From Leguminivora glycinivorella (Eukaryota; Arthropoda; Insecta; Lepidoptera; Tortricidae), in assembly GCF_023078275.1 (NCBI RefSeq), contig NC_062980.1:4142401-4206400 (forward strand): a stretch of 64,000 nucleotides of DNA, read 5' to 3'. Below, in pieces: positions 11,413-21,255 of the stretch; the stretch's first letter is position 1, and each line of letters starts with the position of its first letter. The position numbers were made by a program, and so were the translations under genes. The notes under the pieces were generated by a model. That model ran no database searches. It had not been told where the DNA came from and saw nothing but the letters and a program-made list of their open reading frames with translations.

Positions 11413-11947
11413 GTGTGCGACAGGGTCAGTTTAGGTGCGACGACGAGCGAAGCGAGGAGGAGCGTGTTAGGTTGACAGTGAGCAAACTGGAAATGGCTTT
11501 TTAAAGTAATTAAAAATTAATAGAACATAATGGTCTTGAAATCATAAGGTTTCTTTTTAATAAAATGTATCCGGACATGTAAGTGAAAATGTCATCCTTG
11601 ACATTTGCAGCAGGAGGAAAAAAAGTACGACATACACATTATTTCACACAAATCTTGGACACAAAGTATAAAATCAACAAACAAATTTCTAGTGCGCCAT
11701 TTAATTACAATATATTGGGAAATGGAAATTTTGCCTAACAATACCTTTGACTAAATAATATTTGGTAAAATGAAATTTGACCAAGTAAATATTTTGGGAA
11801 ACAAATACTTGCCAATAAAAGTTTTGCTAAATGTCAATTTGCGGTAAGTTGTTTTGCCAAACGTTTATTTGGGAAATGATAATTTGGGAATAATAGTTTG
11901 GGATGTGAAACTTTGGGAAACGTTTTTTGGCGAATCGTCAGTAAACC
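9244..11947. mobile_element. WT2: word-repeat inverted-end element with 9-bp target duplication
   Basis: The ends read GGTGTCCTGCCGTTTCGCCA and, on the complement of the right side, GGTTTACTGACGATTCGCCA, followed on both sides by AAAAACGTTTC. The direct repeat GGCTTGAAG flanks them (9235-9243 and 11948-11956). Inward from each end the sequence is a ladder of degenerate 15-17 bp units such as CATTTCCCAAAT, CATTTGGCACAA and TATTTCGCAAAC. A LINE fragment with a poly-A tail (about 9805-11409) sits inside. A 9-bp duplication is typical of Mutator-like elements; foldback elements also have internally repetitive ends. The family itself is not one I recognise. Confidence 0.8.
9805..11106 (+). pseudogene. 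Non-LTR retrotransposon reverse transcriptase, 5'-truncated (Jockey-group)
   Basis: The reading frame starts in the finger region (NYRPIS at 9814, in-frame TAA at 9829-9831). From the methionine at 10006 it is open for 366 codons. Numbered from that methionine, the catalytic core is complete: DFSKCFD at residues 7-13, GVPQGSHLGP at 63-72, YADD at 94-97, followed by a thumb/C-terminal region with ILEFGSIVWSP and RLERIQNIF. Such proteins copy element RNA at a nicked chromosomal target. The endonuclease domain and ORF1 are absent, as usual after 5' truncation. A 3' untranslated region leads to a run of about 28 A (to 11409). The assignment to the Jockey group rests on motif spacing and is less certain than the RT call. 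It is inserted in WT2 and is therefore younger than it. Confidence 0.88.
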
Positions 11948-11959
11948 GGCTTGAAGCTC

Positions 11960-12275
11960 TCCCTATCGTTCTTCTGTAGTGGCGCGACAGAGCCAGAGTG
12001 CGTTACGATCACCACGTAGCGTCAATTGTTGTCACTTTGTCTAGGCCAGCTGGTCCGATGCAGGCAGTCGCGTATTGGCCACGGAGCGCTAAAGATTGTA
12101 CTCTTCGCTAGAGGACCAGGGCATGTAGCCAAATGGACAAACGCTCTCGATAATATCGCTTTCGTAACTATCTATCTCTATCGCACTTACGTATTCGCGC
12201 GACACAGACAGTTGCGTATCGTTCACCGTGGATCGTTAACGATTGTACTCTTGGCTAGACCTGTTATCGTCGTCA
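11960..12275. repeat. Degenerate Fam-B-related remnant, internally duplicated
   Basis: GTGGCGCGACAGAGCCAGAG, TGTAGCCAAATGGACAAACG and the TATCTATCTCTATCGCACTT tract are words of Fam-B MITEs. A block ending GATTGTACTCTTsGCTAGA occurs twice (12090 and 12240). 8938-9060 shares part of this. No intact ends can be defined. Confidence 0.5.
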
Positions 12276-12383
12276 CGTTCGTGATAAAAATTCCTTCTTG
12301 GATGAAAATCCTCGGCCTTGCGAGTTATTGAAATGAGTTGTTCAAATGTTTGAAAATGTATGGGTAAATAACTACCTATATCT

Positions 12384-12837
12384 CTTGAATTATAAGCAAT
12401 GCACGGAAGTAGCCTTACCGAATGTAATAGGTGAGACCAAGGCACATCGTCTCCGTTGGCTTGGCCATCTCATATAAGTGCGTTTTCACATTATCCGATC
12501 CGATATCGGATGTCGGACCGATATCCCATACATTACAGCCGCCATCTTGGATTTTTTCTATTGAAATCCTTCCGACATCCGATATCGGATCGGATAATGT
12601 GAAAACGGTCTAAGGATGGGTGAGGATCGGGCAGTCAAGAGGGCCTATCTGGGCTGTCCAACTGGACGCCGTCCCGCTGGCCATAAATATCGTTGGGCAG
12701 ATAGAGTGGAGGCAGATCTCCGTGAACTCGGCGTCAACGAGGGCTGGCGAGAGGTCGCTCTGGACCTCGTAAAGTGGCGTGCTCTTGTGTTGGAGGCCAA
12801 GACTCACTTTGGGTCGTCATGCCAACAAAGTAAGTAA
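12384..12837 (+). pseudogene. C-terminal fragment of a LINE reverse transcriptase, split by a MITE
   Basis: Upstream of the MITE the frame reads GETKAHRLRWLGHL; downstream it reads RMGEDRAVKRAYLG and continues to RYRWADRVEADLRELG-like text and the terminal HFGSSCQQSK. Removing the MITE and one TA joins GHL-I-RMGED in frame. RLRWLGH...RPxxRWxDRVExDL is the hallmark of RTE/CR1-type LINE C-termini in insects. The copy ends in a short (GTAA)n tail near 12825-12850, as RTE-like elements do. The RT core is missing. Confidence 0.8.
12475..12610 (+). mobile_element. Fam-A MITE, copy 1 (TA target, inserted in LINE ORF)
   Basis: Inverted ends TAAGTGCGTTTTCACATTAT / ATAATGTGAAAACG, each followed inward by the palindrome CCGATATCGG. 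The interior reads GCCATCTTGGATTTTTTCTA. It is flanked by TA. Five copies lie in the window (12475, 13927, 19207, 26071, 31809), in both orientations. TA duplication suggests Tc1/mariner-type mobilisation (inference). Confidence 0.85.
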
Positions 12838-12849
12838 GTAGTAAGTAAT

Positions 12850-13850
12850 GCACTGAAGAGAAGTTTCTTCAATTACGCATGTTGTCATGGAAAGTTCTCG
12901 ATATTTTTCTTTGCACATTTATACCCAAGTTGTAGGTTTGACATCTATAGCATTTCATGAGTTCTAAGGATTTTTTTCTGGAAAATTTCTTGCAATTTAA
13001 AGAAATTTTGAGATTGTTACTTTGTTAATGATTATAAGTAGGTATGTAATGTCAGTAATGTGTCACTATCGAGCTTTGTTGTTTGTTAAGTTTTTTTGAA
13101 GGGCTGACTGCGAGAGTTTTCGTCCAGCGCTTGTGATTTCGTCAATTTGACGAAATTATAGTGTGTGAACACATTCGTAAACTAGAGTAGGTACTCATAT
13201 GAACACATTCATATGAATATAGTTTGTTTTTTTTTGGTCTCCGTTAATTTACTCAGGTACCTTAAAATCGAAGAACAAAATGTAGGTTGCATTGGGATAA
13301 TTTCGAAAGTCACATAAAAATCACCATTATTTCCATCATTTCAAGATTCCCCTTTCGAAATTACCTAAGCATTTCTATACTTCGAAATTACCCCAATGTA
13401 TATCCTAATAGAATACTCCTAGATAAAGATCCCAACTTACCCAATTTTAATTACTATCCCAATTTTCATATTCCATAATGTTATTTTATTTCAACAAGGT
13501 TTTTATAGCAAAAGAAAATTACTTCAACACTAATTTTCAATCCCCTTAAAATGTACCCTCAAACGGCCATTTCTTATTACCGCCCGCAGTATTTTATTTT
13601 TTAATTAAGCAAATTAAAGCATCTGCAGAGGTTAATGATATACAGAGATCCGTGGCCGTCAGCTTTTATATCGAATAAAAACGAAACAAGGTCGATGAAA
13701 TTAAAATAAATCTCTAGTAAAACTTTTTCAGTGAGAATTTTAGTTTTCCGTGATCATGATGCATGCAATTGGTTTGAAATATCGGGAGCTCGTCAAAAAT
13801 CAAAAAGGTACCTAATCATGGTCAATATAAGTTTACTTTTTCAGTACAGC
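12850..13850. other. AT-rich, nothing coding
   Basis: 12870-12960 (GTCATGGAAAGTTCTCGATA) recurs in part at 31725-31760, so a short dispersed repeat is present. The rest holds nothing I recognise. Confidence 0.4.
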
Positions 13851-13856
13851 CGACGC

Positions 13857-14132
13857 ATTATGCTTCTAATTTTATTACTTATCCACGAGGATAAAGTCAC
13901 GACACGAGGTAAATATCTGTCACTTAGTGCGTTTTCACATTATCCCATCCGATATCGGATGTCGGACCACCATATATTATTTACGCCGCCATCTTTGATT
14001 TTTTCCTTTGAAATCCTTCCGACTTCCGATACCGGATCGGATGATGTGAAAACGCACGTACACTGACATATTTGCCAAAGCGTGACAAATATTTTATCCA
14101 CATAGAAAAGTGATAAAATTGGAAGCATGATA
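13857..14132. mobile_element. Fam-Y MITE, copy 1, with Fam-A nested inside
   Basis: Ends ATTATGCTTCTAATTTTATT / TGATAAAATTGGAAGCATGA. Removing the Fam-A copy at 13927-14058 leaves a roughly 140-bp element comparable with copy 2 (14593-14707). Confidence 0.7.
13927..14058 (+). mobile_element. Fam-A MITE, copy 2 (nested in Fam-Y)
   Basis: GTGCGTTTTCACATTATCCC to GATGATGTGAAAACGCACG, with TA on each side (13925-13926, 14059-14060). Same interior words as the other Fam-A copies. Confidence 0.85.
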
Positions 14133-14141
14133 CGCCAGATG

Positions 14142-14325
14142 ATATTCATATTCATATTCATTCATTTATTTGCATAAAAACACATCGACATGCATGCAAA
14201 TACAATATTTACACTACAGCTAAAAATATGACAAAACAAATTTTACAAGAATTAAAATCAGAGTGAAATACATAAAATAAAATAAAAAATCTTAGTCGAA
14301 TATCAGGTACATTAGTGATACAATT
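14142..14325 (-). repeat. LINE 3' tail with (GAATAT)n end, minus strand
   Basis: On the minus strand an AT-rich 3' region ends TTTTTATGCAAATAAATGAA followed by GAATATGAATATGAATATC. Short tandem tails of this kind are left by CR1/Jockey-type LINEs. No coding part remains. Confidence 0.5.
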
Positions 14326-14329
14326 TTAA

Positions 14330-14453
14330 GTGCTTTTTATCTGCACTAGTGCGCAAAGTGGTTAATTTTTTGTCAAGTTGAAACTTCAGAGGGCCACCTG
14401 TACTGAAATACATCGTATGATACACGTGCGAAAAGGAAATTCGTTACGTAAAG
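14330..14453. repeat. Fam-X repeat, copy 1 (partial)
   Basis: Contains the family words GAAACTTCAGAGGGCCACCT and GATACACGTGCGAAAAGGAA. Other copies are at 32725-32955, 37450-37665 and 43850-44000. Inverted arms around GTATCGTAyGACG in longer copies suggest a MITE. Confidence 0.6.
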
Positions 14454-14460
14454 TTTTCTA

Positions 14461-14592
14461 TTGGTCTAAGCGCAACAGCGGTGAGCGGTGGCCATACATT
14501 GGAGCGAGACACAGCGATGCGACTTTTCATTCGCACGTATGGCTCTAGCTCACCGTTGTCGCGCTTAGTTAGACCAATGTCGTGGCTGGGCC
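14461..14592. mobile_element. Fam-L MITE, copy 1
   Basis: Nearly palindromic element: TTGGTCTAAGCGCAACAGCG at the left, CGCGCTTAGTTAGACCAATG at the right, then GTCGTGGCTGGGCC. Copy 2 (36297-36443) has the complete outer ends and an inverted interior. Confidence 0.75.
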
Positions 14593-14707
14593 GTTATGCT
14601 TCCAATTTTATCACTTATCTACGTGGATAAAGCATCCGTCACGCTTTGGCAAGTATGTCAGTGTGAGAGTGACAGATGTCTTATCCTCGTGGAAGTGATA
14701 AAATAGG
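14593..14707. mobile_element. Fam-Y MITE, copy 2
   Basis: GTTATGCTTCCAATTTTATC at the left and GAAGTGATAAAATAGGCTAG at the right, with the interior ACGCTTTGGCAAGTATGTCA also found in copy 1. It abuts Fam-L. Confidence 0.65.
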
Positions 14708-14936
14708 CTAGTTTCCTACTAGTCAAATCAGCTTCTTTTTAAGAACTGTCAAAACGATTAGATAATATGGAATCACTATGAAATACTGAGGAGTGACGTC
14801 ACGGTCAATTCATTATTCATTTACTTTATATCTTTCTCTTTGACTTATTTAATAGAAATTATGTTTAAACATAACTACTGTTTATATTTTTCTTCTAATT
14901 ATGTGGTGCTTTATTTCGTGCACTACATAAAATATT

Positions 14937-15414
14937 TTTCTCAAACATGGTATGAAATATTGATGTTATGTGCCTTATAATTGGCAGCGAAGTATGACGT
15001 TGCAGGTGCGGCTAGGACGATTGATAGATAATGGAATTTCATACAAACCTTGCAGGCCAAGGCCGGCAAAGTCTTCTTTTTTAATTTCCAAACACAGATA
15101 ATTGTGACATAACTTCCAGGTATTTAGCCAATTAAAAAAAAACTATAAGGGGCTTTATAGACGTGCCAACTGCAACTGGTACGGGCCCTAGACAATATTT
15201 GATTTTGGGTGCGTTTTCATACAAAAAAAATTATTTTCGTTTTTTTTTGAATTTTTTTTTTAACTTTTTGTTTTTTTAAAAGCGTATACGGGGCATCAAA
15301 GGGGAACGAAAATTCGATTATTTTTGCGCGCTACGACGCACCGTTTAGGAGATACAGCCATCCAAAGTTACTATTTTCAGTAGACTTTATTTATTTCATA
15401 CCATGTTTGAGAAA
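14937..15414. mobile_element. Non-autonomous element with 24-bp inverted ends
   Basis: TTTTCTCAAACATGGTATGA-AATA at 14937-14960 is repeated in inverse at about 15391-15414. The 480-bp interior is non-coding and includes A/T-rich runs near 15210-15280. The superfamily is unknown, and no clear target duplication is seen. Confidence 0.65.
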
Positions 15415-15602
15415 AGCACTATACATACCTCGGCGTCTATATGTCTTCGGCCGGCAACCCCCTTTGTCCCGGCCTCTGTAGTAATGTACTATTATATTTT
15501 TAAAATATATATTTTAGGATACTAGTCTATTGGAAACATAATACGTCAGCTGCTATTCAATTCACTCTGATTCGTTTCTGAACGGTAGGCTCAGTTTTGT
15601 GA

Positions 15603-16031
15603 ATGCGGTGGTTTCCTTCTGCGAAGTGATCATATCGCAGAAGGAAGAAGCAGAGAGGGAGCGAGAAGCAGCCGCAGACGCTCTTCCGCTACGACGCAGG
15701 CGGCAGGGTCGAAGGCGAAGAGCGTACGCTCGCCTCGAGCCGTAAGGGGTATTATCCCCCTGATTGAATGCCAGCGAGGGGGATCAAGCGTCTCTGATCC
15801 CCCTCTTTATGCGGGTGCCTTGGCCGGGCAATGCCGGAGGGCGCCGTGGTGAATGACATGATGACAACATCGATCCCAGCGCGCCCTCACGAACGGCAAA
15901 GAGGATAGAACGCCGGAGTGGGTTTAGTGGGTAGGGCCAAGTTTCCCCCCTCTCGACAGGGGAGGGGAAAGAAACGGCGAGTCCCACACATCGTGCGTAA
16001 CAGCATTCCCACTCCGTCAAAAAAAAAAAAA
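15603..16031 (+). pseudogene. R1-type LINE 3' fragment with 16-bp target duplication and poly-A
   Basis: Coding remnant 15603-15745 reads NAVVSFCEVIISQKEEAERE and on through an Arg-rich stretch to a stop at 15743-15745. SFCExVxxxKExAERERE followed by RRRRxGRRRR is the usual C-terminus of R1/TRAS-like LINE proteins. About 275 bp of GC-rich 3' untranslated region and a poly-A run follow. The element is bracketed by a perfect 16-bp direct repeat, AGGCTCAGTTTTGTGA (15587-15602 and 16032-16047), so it is a target-primed insertion truncated to about 430 bp. The overlapping minus-strand frames are shadows. Confidence 0.85.
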
Positions 16032-16049
16032 AGGCTCAGTTTTGTGACT

Positions 16050-16371
16050 AATAAACTGTGTTTAGATATTAACACATACATAATACAGCGTTTAATATAA
16101 CCTTTCATATGCCTTTGTGGCTTTTATTGGCGAAGCGTAGACGATAGTGAAAACACACTGAAAAAAGAAAAGTAGGTAAGTTACAAAATGTAATGTTTTT
16201 AAGGTATGGAGTTTTGTGGTCATCAAATCAGATTGACGACACGACACAAGGAACTCATGATTGTCATATGGTCAAGCAAATCTATCTTGTCACTAAAAAA
16301 AGGCGCGAAATTCAAATTTTGTATGGAACAGTAAAGCTTCGCCCCTACATCTTTCAAATTTGCCGCCTATT
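16050..16371. other. AT-rich, nothing recognised
   Basis: An open frame at 16193-16504 runs into Fam-V, has no recognisable domain and is not called as a gene. Confidence 0.35.
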
Positions 16372-16745
16372 TTTACAAGCTTTTATTCTACTTGCCTTGT
16401 TAGTAATCTTAGTAAGTACCTATGTTAGTTTGAGAACAGATCATGTTTGGGGTCAAAACGTAGAAGCTAAATTTGACCCAATTTCCTGTTTCCGATTCAG
16501 CTAAAATTTTGCACACATATGTAAATCACGTGACAATGCAATATTATGAAACCATGGAGCGGATCTGATGATGGAGTAGAAAGGTGGTCATAGGAACTCT
16601 ATTATGAAACGTCGTATATCCCCATTGAGTGAGGGGGTTTTTAGAAACGTCTCGGAAAGCAGTAATTAGATGACTATTGAAAGAAAGGTACAGTCGGCGA
16701 TAAAAGCTTGTGCCAAAAATGAAATTTTTGCAAAAAAACTTATTA
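16372..16745 (+). repeat. Fam-V repeat, copy 1
   Basis: Inverse match to 37868-38210, including CGTAGAAGCTAAATTTGACC, ATGTAAATCACGTGACAATG and CGGCGATAAAAGCTTGTGCC. It is non-coding and unclassified. Confidence 0.65.
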
Positions 16746-17735
16746 GTGCTAAGATAAGCCGTATAAAGGTTTTAAAAGAAATGAACTACGCCTCCCTTTA
16801 TTTTATTCACTATGACCCATGACCCAACAATTTCACGCTTAAACGTAAATAACGTAATCTTCAGTTTCTCTCGCATAGCTACCTTTATTGTCTACGGTTA
16901 AATAAAATGCCGTAACTACCGCGCTTTCAGCACCACAATCTGCTATTTTATGCAACGGTGGTGTAATACAAGGTTTATAGCGACAACGATAAACGCCTAG
17001 TGCTATAATATGCTATTATTTATGGACTAAATAGCTTTTAGTGAGGTCTTTGTTGTTATAAATTGTACGGGAATGATGAAAAAGGCATGTTGGGTTTTAA
17101 AAAGTGTATACTTAATGAGAAAAGAGTAGGTAAGTACCGTTTTTTTGTTAGAATAGGGATGACGACTACATAAAATAATGGCATTCTGTTTAGTCCGTAA
17201 GTTAGATCGTCTAAAAATACTGAACAAATATTTTTAGATTTTTCTAATTAATGAAAAAATACAAAGATATTAAGGCATCAAAGTTCCGGAGTGGGGGCTT
17301 GTCACTTCTAAGTAGAAATTGTACCTAAGCGTGACGTCACGCGAAACTTCAACGCACTGTACCGTTGTCATTTTTCGTTTACAAGAAAAAAGAAAATAGT
17401 ACGTGTATAAAATTCTTTGATAATCTAACTGACGGACTAATCAGTTTTTTTTAGTCGTCTCGCCTATTAGATGAAATGAGAATTGCTCTGCCTAATAATA
17501 GACTGGTTTGAGTTCTCATTCTAGTAGGGACAAATACCATAATTATCATCATCATACGACCTTCATCCAAAAGAAGCCCGGATGTTATCCCGTAGCCACA
17601 CTTACCCATATTGACGTTACTGTACTTTCGAACTATGCTGTACCTGGCTTCTGAAGTTAAATATTTTAGATAAAGATGGGGTAAGGCAAACACGGGACAA
17701 TGTAAACACTCAATATTGAATACTGTTTGTTTTTT
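16746..17735. other. AT-rich, nothing recognised
   Basis: No repeat family, RNA or coding signature is visible. The minus-strand open frames here are short and featureless. Confidence 0.35.
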
Positions 17736-18328
17736 GTATGTATGTATGTATAAGCTTTATTGTACATAAAGGAAACAAAAGAGACACAGTTACAGAGTCA
17801 GTAATATACAATGTAGGCGGACTTATCCCTTAATGGGATCTCTTCCAGTCAACCTTTGAGGAAATGAGTAGAAGCGAATTAACGATGAGTGACGAATTCA
17901 AAAATGTACAACCACTAAAAGAATTAAATGCAAATTTTGTATACACATGGTAACAAATATATACATATATAATTACATTAATACACCAATATATACATAT
18001 ATAATAATATAATAATAAATAAACAAATACTCATAAAATATATATTTATATAGGTACTTAGACCAAAAAGTATATGGATATTAATTCGAACCACAAAGCA
18101 AGACGACAATAAAAAAAAAAATAGATAAAAATTAAAGAAAAAGAAAAAGAGAGAAAAGAAAGAAAAAAAAAAACAATCCGATAAAAAAAAAAATTAAGTG
18201 TCGGAAAGCCATAGTTTTTTAAGGTTATTCTTGAGTGCTGCTACAGATTGGGATTGCCTCACGGACACCGGTATCTCATTCCACAATTTAGCGGCATAGA
18301 CAGAAAAGGATTTTTTTCCAATGCCTTT
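17736..18328 (-). pseudogene. LINE 3' end, minus strand (CR1/Jockey-type C-terminus and 3' UTR)
   Basis: Read on the minus strand, 18328-18194 encodes KGIGKKSFSVYAAKLWNEIP and then VSVRQSQSVAALKNNLKK, ending in a stop at 18194-18196. KSFSVRAxxLWNxLPxxLR...FKxxLK is the standard end of Jockey/CR1-type reverse transcriptases. The 3' region contains GGAAGAGATCCCATTAAGGG and a short (ATAC)n tail at about 17735-17752. An A-rich stretch (18110-18190) lies just past the stop codon. Confidence 0.75.
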
Positions 18329-18650
18329 AAAGATTGCGTGAAGCGTGACATGGTCACATTTGATATTCCATGCAACCAGTGGCAGCGACTGGCCGAAGAC
18401 CGACCCACGTGCGCCGTGTTGTCCATGACGGTCAATCCAAGCACGACAACGCCTGGTTCTCCTCCTTGAATGATAAACGCATGAGGCGTCACGAGCAGGC
18501 CTCTAGCCCCCGCCCATCTGGGGGAGCATACACCTGCCGTGTGTGCGGACGAGGGATCCTCTCTCGAATTGGGCTGTACAGCCACGAACGTAAGTGTCGC
18601 AAGGATGCTGCTTGAATCATCTGTTATAGATGCAAAGGCCTGTTATTATT
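18329..18650 (+). pseudogene. LINE C-terminal zinc-finger fragment with a 1-nt frameshift
   Basis: One frame reads KRDMVTFDIPCNQWQRLAED-RPT. From about 18409 the next frame reads RRVVHDGQSKHD, then SLNDKRMRRHEQASSPRP and CRVCGRGILSRIGLYSHERK, with a stop at 18613-18615. A single missing G in the expected ACGTGGCGC codons explains the shift. The CxxC...IGLxSHxRxC finger closes many insect LINE reverse transcriptases. The 3' region (ATGCAAAGGCCTG) is shared with the fragment at 53.7 kb. It abuts the minus-strand LINE end at 18328. Confidence 0.75.
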
Positions 18651-18889
18651 GTTTTCTCCTAGGGTTAAAACTATATTTGCTGTCTATGTATAACCGTATG
18701 TTTACAAGTAGTAGGTAAGTATATTTCCATACACAGATTTAAAGCTCCGCTAAAATGATGAATATCTTTTCATGAGTATAGTTAAGTATCCACTCAATTG
18801 CTCTAAAATTTTCAATGGCCTCTATTGTCAAGTAAAATAAAGGTGACAGCTGGTAACTAGAGCTACCAAAAGCAACTGAGTGGGTATAT

Positions 18890-19020
18890 CTTTCTGTTTT
18901 CTGTATTGTTATTTTAAATTGTCTTATTAAATTAAAACGGGCACTTAATCGCGACTTACGTTTATATTTAACCCGACGTTTCGGACGTGATATTAAGTCC
19001 GTGGTCACAAGCAGACAATT
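18890..19020 (-). repeat. Repeat with ACCACG-hairpin-CGAAACGTCGGG motif
   Basis: On the minus strand: GTGACCACGGAC, a 10-nt loop, GTCCGAAACGTCGGGTTAAA. The same skeleton occurs in Fam-R and Fam-Q. The surrounding sequence is otherwise unlike them. This is a widespread type of insect repeat whose class I cannot fix from sequence alone; Penelope-like retroelements are one possibility. Confidence 0.55.
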
Positions 19021-19206
19021 TTTTTTATCGTATCAACAATTTTACAGGTAAATTTTTGAAATGTTGTTATTGTTGATTGTTATATCCAGAGTTAATAATT
19101 TGAGGTAACATAACATTATCTAGAAATTTTAATCGTAGCTATAGGGCATCCACAAACCTATCTGATCGATGCGGAATCGGCTCGAGTCGACCAAAAATGG
19201 CTCGTC

Positions 19207-19340
19207 AGTCCGTTTTCACATTATCCAATCCGATATCGGATGTCACAAGTATTTCAATGGAAAAATCCAAGATGGCGCCTGTAATGTATGGGATATCGGT
19301 CCTACATCCGATATCGGATCGGATAATGTGAAAATGCGCT
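19207..19340 (-). mobile_element. Fam-A MITE, copy 3
   Basis: AGTCCGTTTTCACATTATCC to GGATAATGTGAAAATGCGCT, with the interior inverted relative to copy 1 (AAAATCCAAGATGGCGCCTG). TA is present on the right side; the left side reads GTC. Confidence 0.8.
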
Positions 19341-19760
19341 TACGCGTCGTCATCGCTGGACGTAGCCGTACGTACGTTCATGCTAACGACTCTAACGAGT
19401 GATTTTTGATCGGCGAATGCCGATAATGCGTCGATAGATAAAAAAAAAAAGTAATCTGTTTATTTCTAAGAATAAATAATAATATTTGGGGAGGCCCTTA
19501 CACACAATAGAGCCCTAGCCAAATATCAAGGGTGAACTTTACTCATCTATCACAAAAAGGTGGGCTACCGTGTTTGCATATAAAAGTGATAGTGACCCTG
19601 CTATTGAGAATGAGATGCTTTATATGGAAATGTACGTTGATCTTGTGATTCTTGTGTAAGTAGTCCCGTTCGTGACCTTTAAATATCTACACAGTAGAGT
19701 GGGTACAAAGTAGGTCGATGTCAAGTCGTTTACATACTCCGTAGTATGCAGTAGTACATA
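19341..19760. other. AT-rich, nothing recognised
   Basis: No repeat family or coding signature is seen. Confidence 0.35.
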
Positions 19761-20237
19761 ATACACGGTGTAACATAAGGAAACCGAATAATTTTAACAG
19801 GGTATTCCTCATCGTATTACTTACACAGATAGAAAAGATATTTTAATTTAAGACGGAAAACTCTCTCAAACACTGTTATTTAAAAGGAATAATATAATTC
19901 TTCATCTAATAACATGGTCTTAACCTAAAGGGATATTCCTTTTTCAAAGAAGAATCAAAATTGTTCAGTCGTAACTTTATATACATTTGGTACAAATAGG
20001 ACAGATTTGAATCAAAGAAGTATTTATTTGCAACAAAATATTACACCGTTTTAGTATGAATATGCTAGTTCTTAAAAACGTCTTTGGTTCAAGTAACCTT
20101 TATCAAAGCAAAAATAAAAACCTGTTAAAAGAAGATTCACCACAATTTAACTACAAGAATTCTGCGTTTTTAATAGGAAATCATAATTTCTTAATTTAAC
20201 TTTTACGTTCTACAGTCAAGACATAAAAGTTTAAATA

Positions 20238-20705
20238 AAAAAAATACACGGTTTTACGTCAAGATTTAGATCAATCTTGGCTTGATTTTAATAGTTCTTG
20301 ATTTGATGCTTTGCAACTCCATTCAAAGTTCCAGAATAACTTAAAACAAAAATAAACACAGATTTATGTCAAGATTTATTAAGTTCTTGGCTTTGTGTCA
20401 CAAATTCTTGATTTAATGTCTACAAGCTCCATTTGAGAATCAAAAAGTTCAAATCAAAAAATATCAAGGTTTTACTTCAAGATTTAGAACAATCTTGGCT
20501 TGATTATAATAATTCTTGGTTTGATGCTTATAGACTTCATTCATAATTCGAGCAGGTTTTAAATAAAAAATCAACACGGACTTAGGTCAAGATTTATTAC
20601 ATTCTTGGCTTCATATCACAAATTCTTGATTTAATGCCTACAAGTTCCATTTGAGAATCAACACGTTTAGATCGAAAAATAATAAAGTTTTGCTTCAAGA
20701 TTTAG
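20238..20705 (+). repeat. Left 109-bp tandem array of WT3
   Basis: The anchor TCAAGATTTA occurs at 20259, 20369, 20477, 20587 and 20695, giving spacings of 110, 108, 110 and 108. Units 1 and 3 resemble each other more than units 2 and 4, a two-monomer alternation. The fifth unit stops at 20705 where the GC-rich block begins. Confidence 0.85.
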
Positions 20706-21255
20706 TTCGCGCGCCGAGCGGCGACACCGGTTTAGTTACCAAAAAACCCGCTAGATGGCGCTGACCCCAGCCCATAGAATTCGTACATCGCGGTGTTAAG
20801 ATTTTTCCCGATTTGGTTAGGCTCGCCGGTTGGAACTTGATATGTATCGGATAGCCGCACAGACTAGTCGGTCGAGCCCTCCGAAGCCTCCCGACCTTGC
20901 CCGGATCGTCTACCCCCCCCCCGCAAGCCGCACTAGCCGCTGAACGTTATTCCGCTGTTGTCGGGGTCGGCCTCCCACAAGCGGGTCTCACCGCCCCCGG
21001 CCCCAGCGTATGACGGAACGTGGCCAGCGCAGTCACGATCGCGAGTTTTCTGTGCTCAATTTAGAAATTCAAGAAGCCCATAAGCCGGAGTTTCCGGCTC
21101 CCCCCCCGACACCCCCGCCAGTGCGTTAGCATAGGTGAGGTAGCTCGGAAAATCGGCGGAGCGATCTACCCACTTAGGGCACCCCGCCCCGCCACCCGCA
21201 CCGAGTCCAACCGAAGAGACCCGAAGTTGCACGAAGGTCCCCGAAGTCGACCGAA
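20706..21255 (+). other. GC-rich leader of the ORF1 element
   Basis: Base composition changes abruptly from AT-rich array to GC-rich sequence (GTTCGCGCGCCGAGCGGCGA). No ORF covers this part, so it is probably the 5' untranslated/promoter region of the retroelement that encodes the Gag-like ORF. A 12-bp string, TGATATGTATCG, occurs at 20838 and again at 23629. Confidence 0.5.

Noticed and set aside
12026..12331. 101-codon open frame
   Set aside because: It lies in degenerate Fam-B-like repeat DNA, has no domain, and the same DNA words occur in non-coding copies.
16193..16504. 103-codon open frame with a hydrophobic segment near its end
   Set aside because: It overlaps Fam-V, whose second copy does not keep the frame. 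The hydrophobic run comes from T-rich sequence.
18970..19015. Hammerhead ribozyme
   Set aside because: CGAAAC and GTC are present, but the required CUGANGA core box is not found at the matching position. Kept only as an unclassified structured motif.
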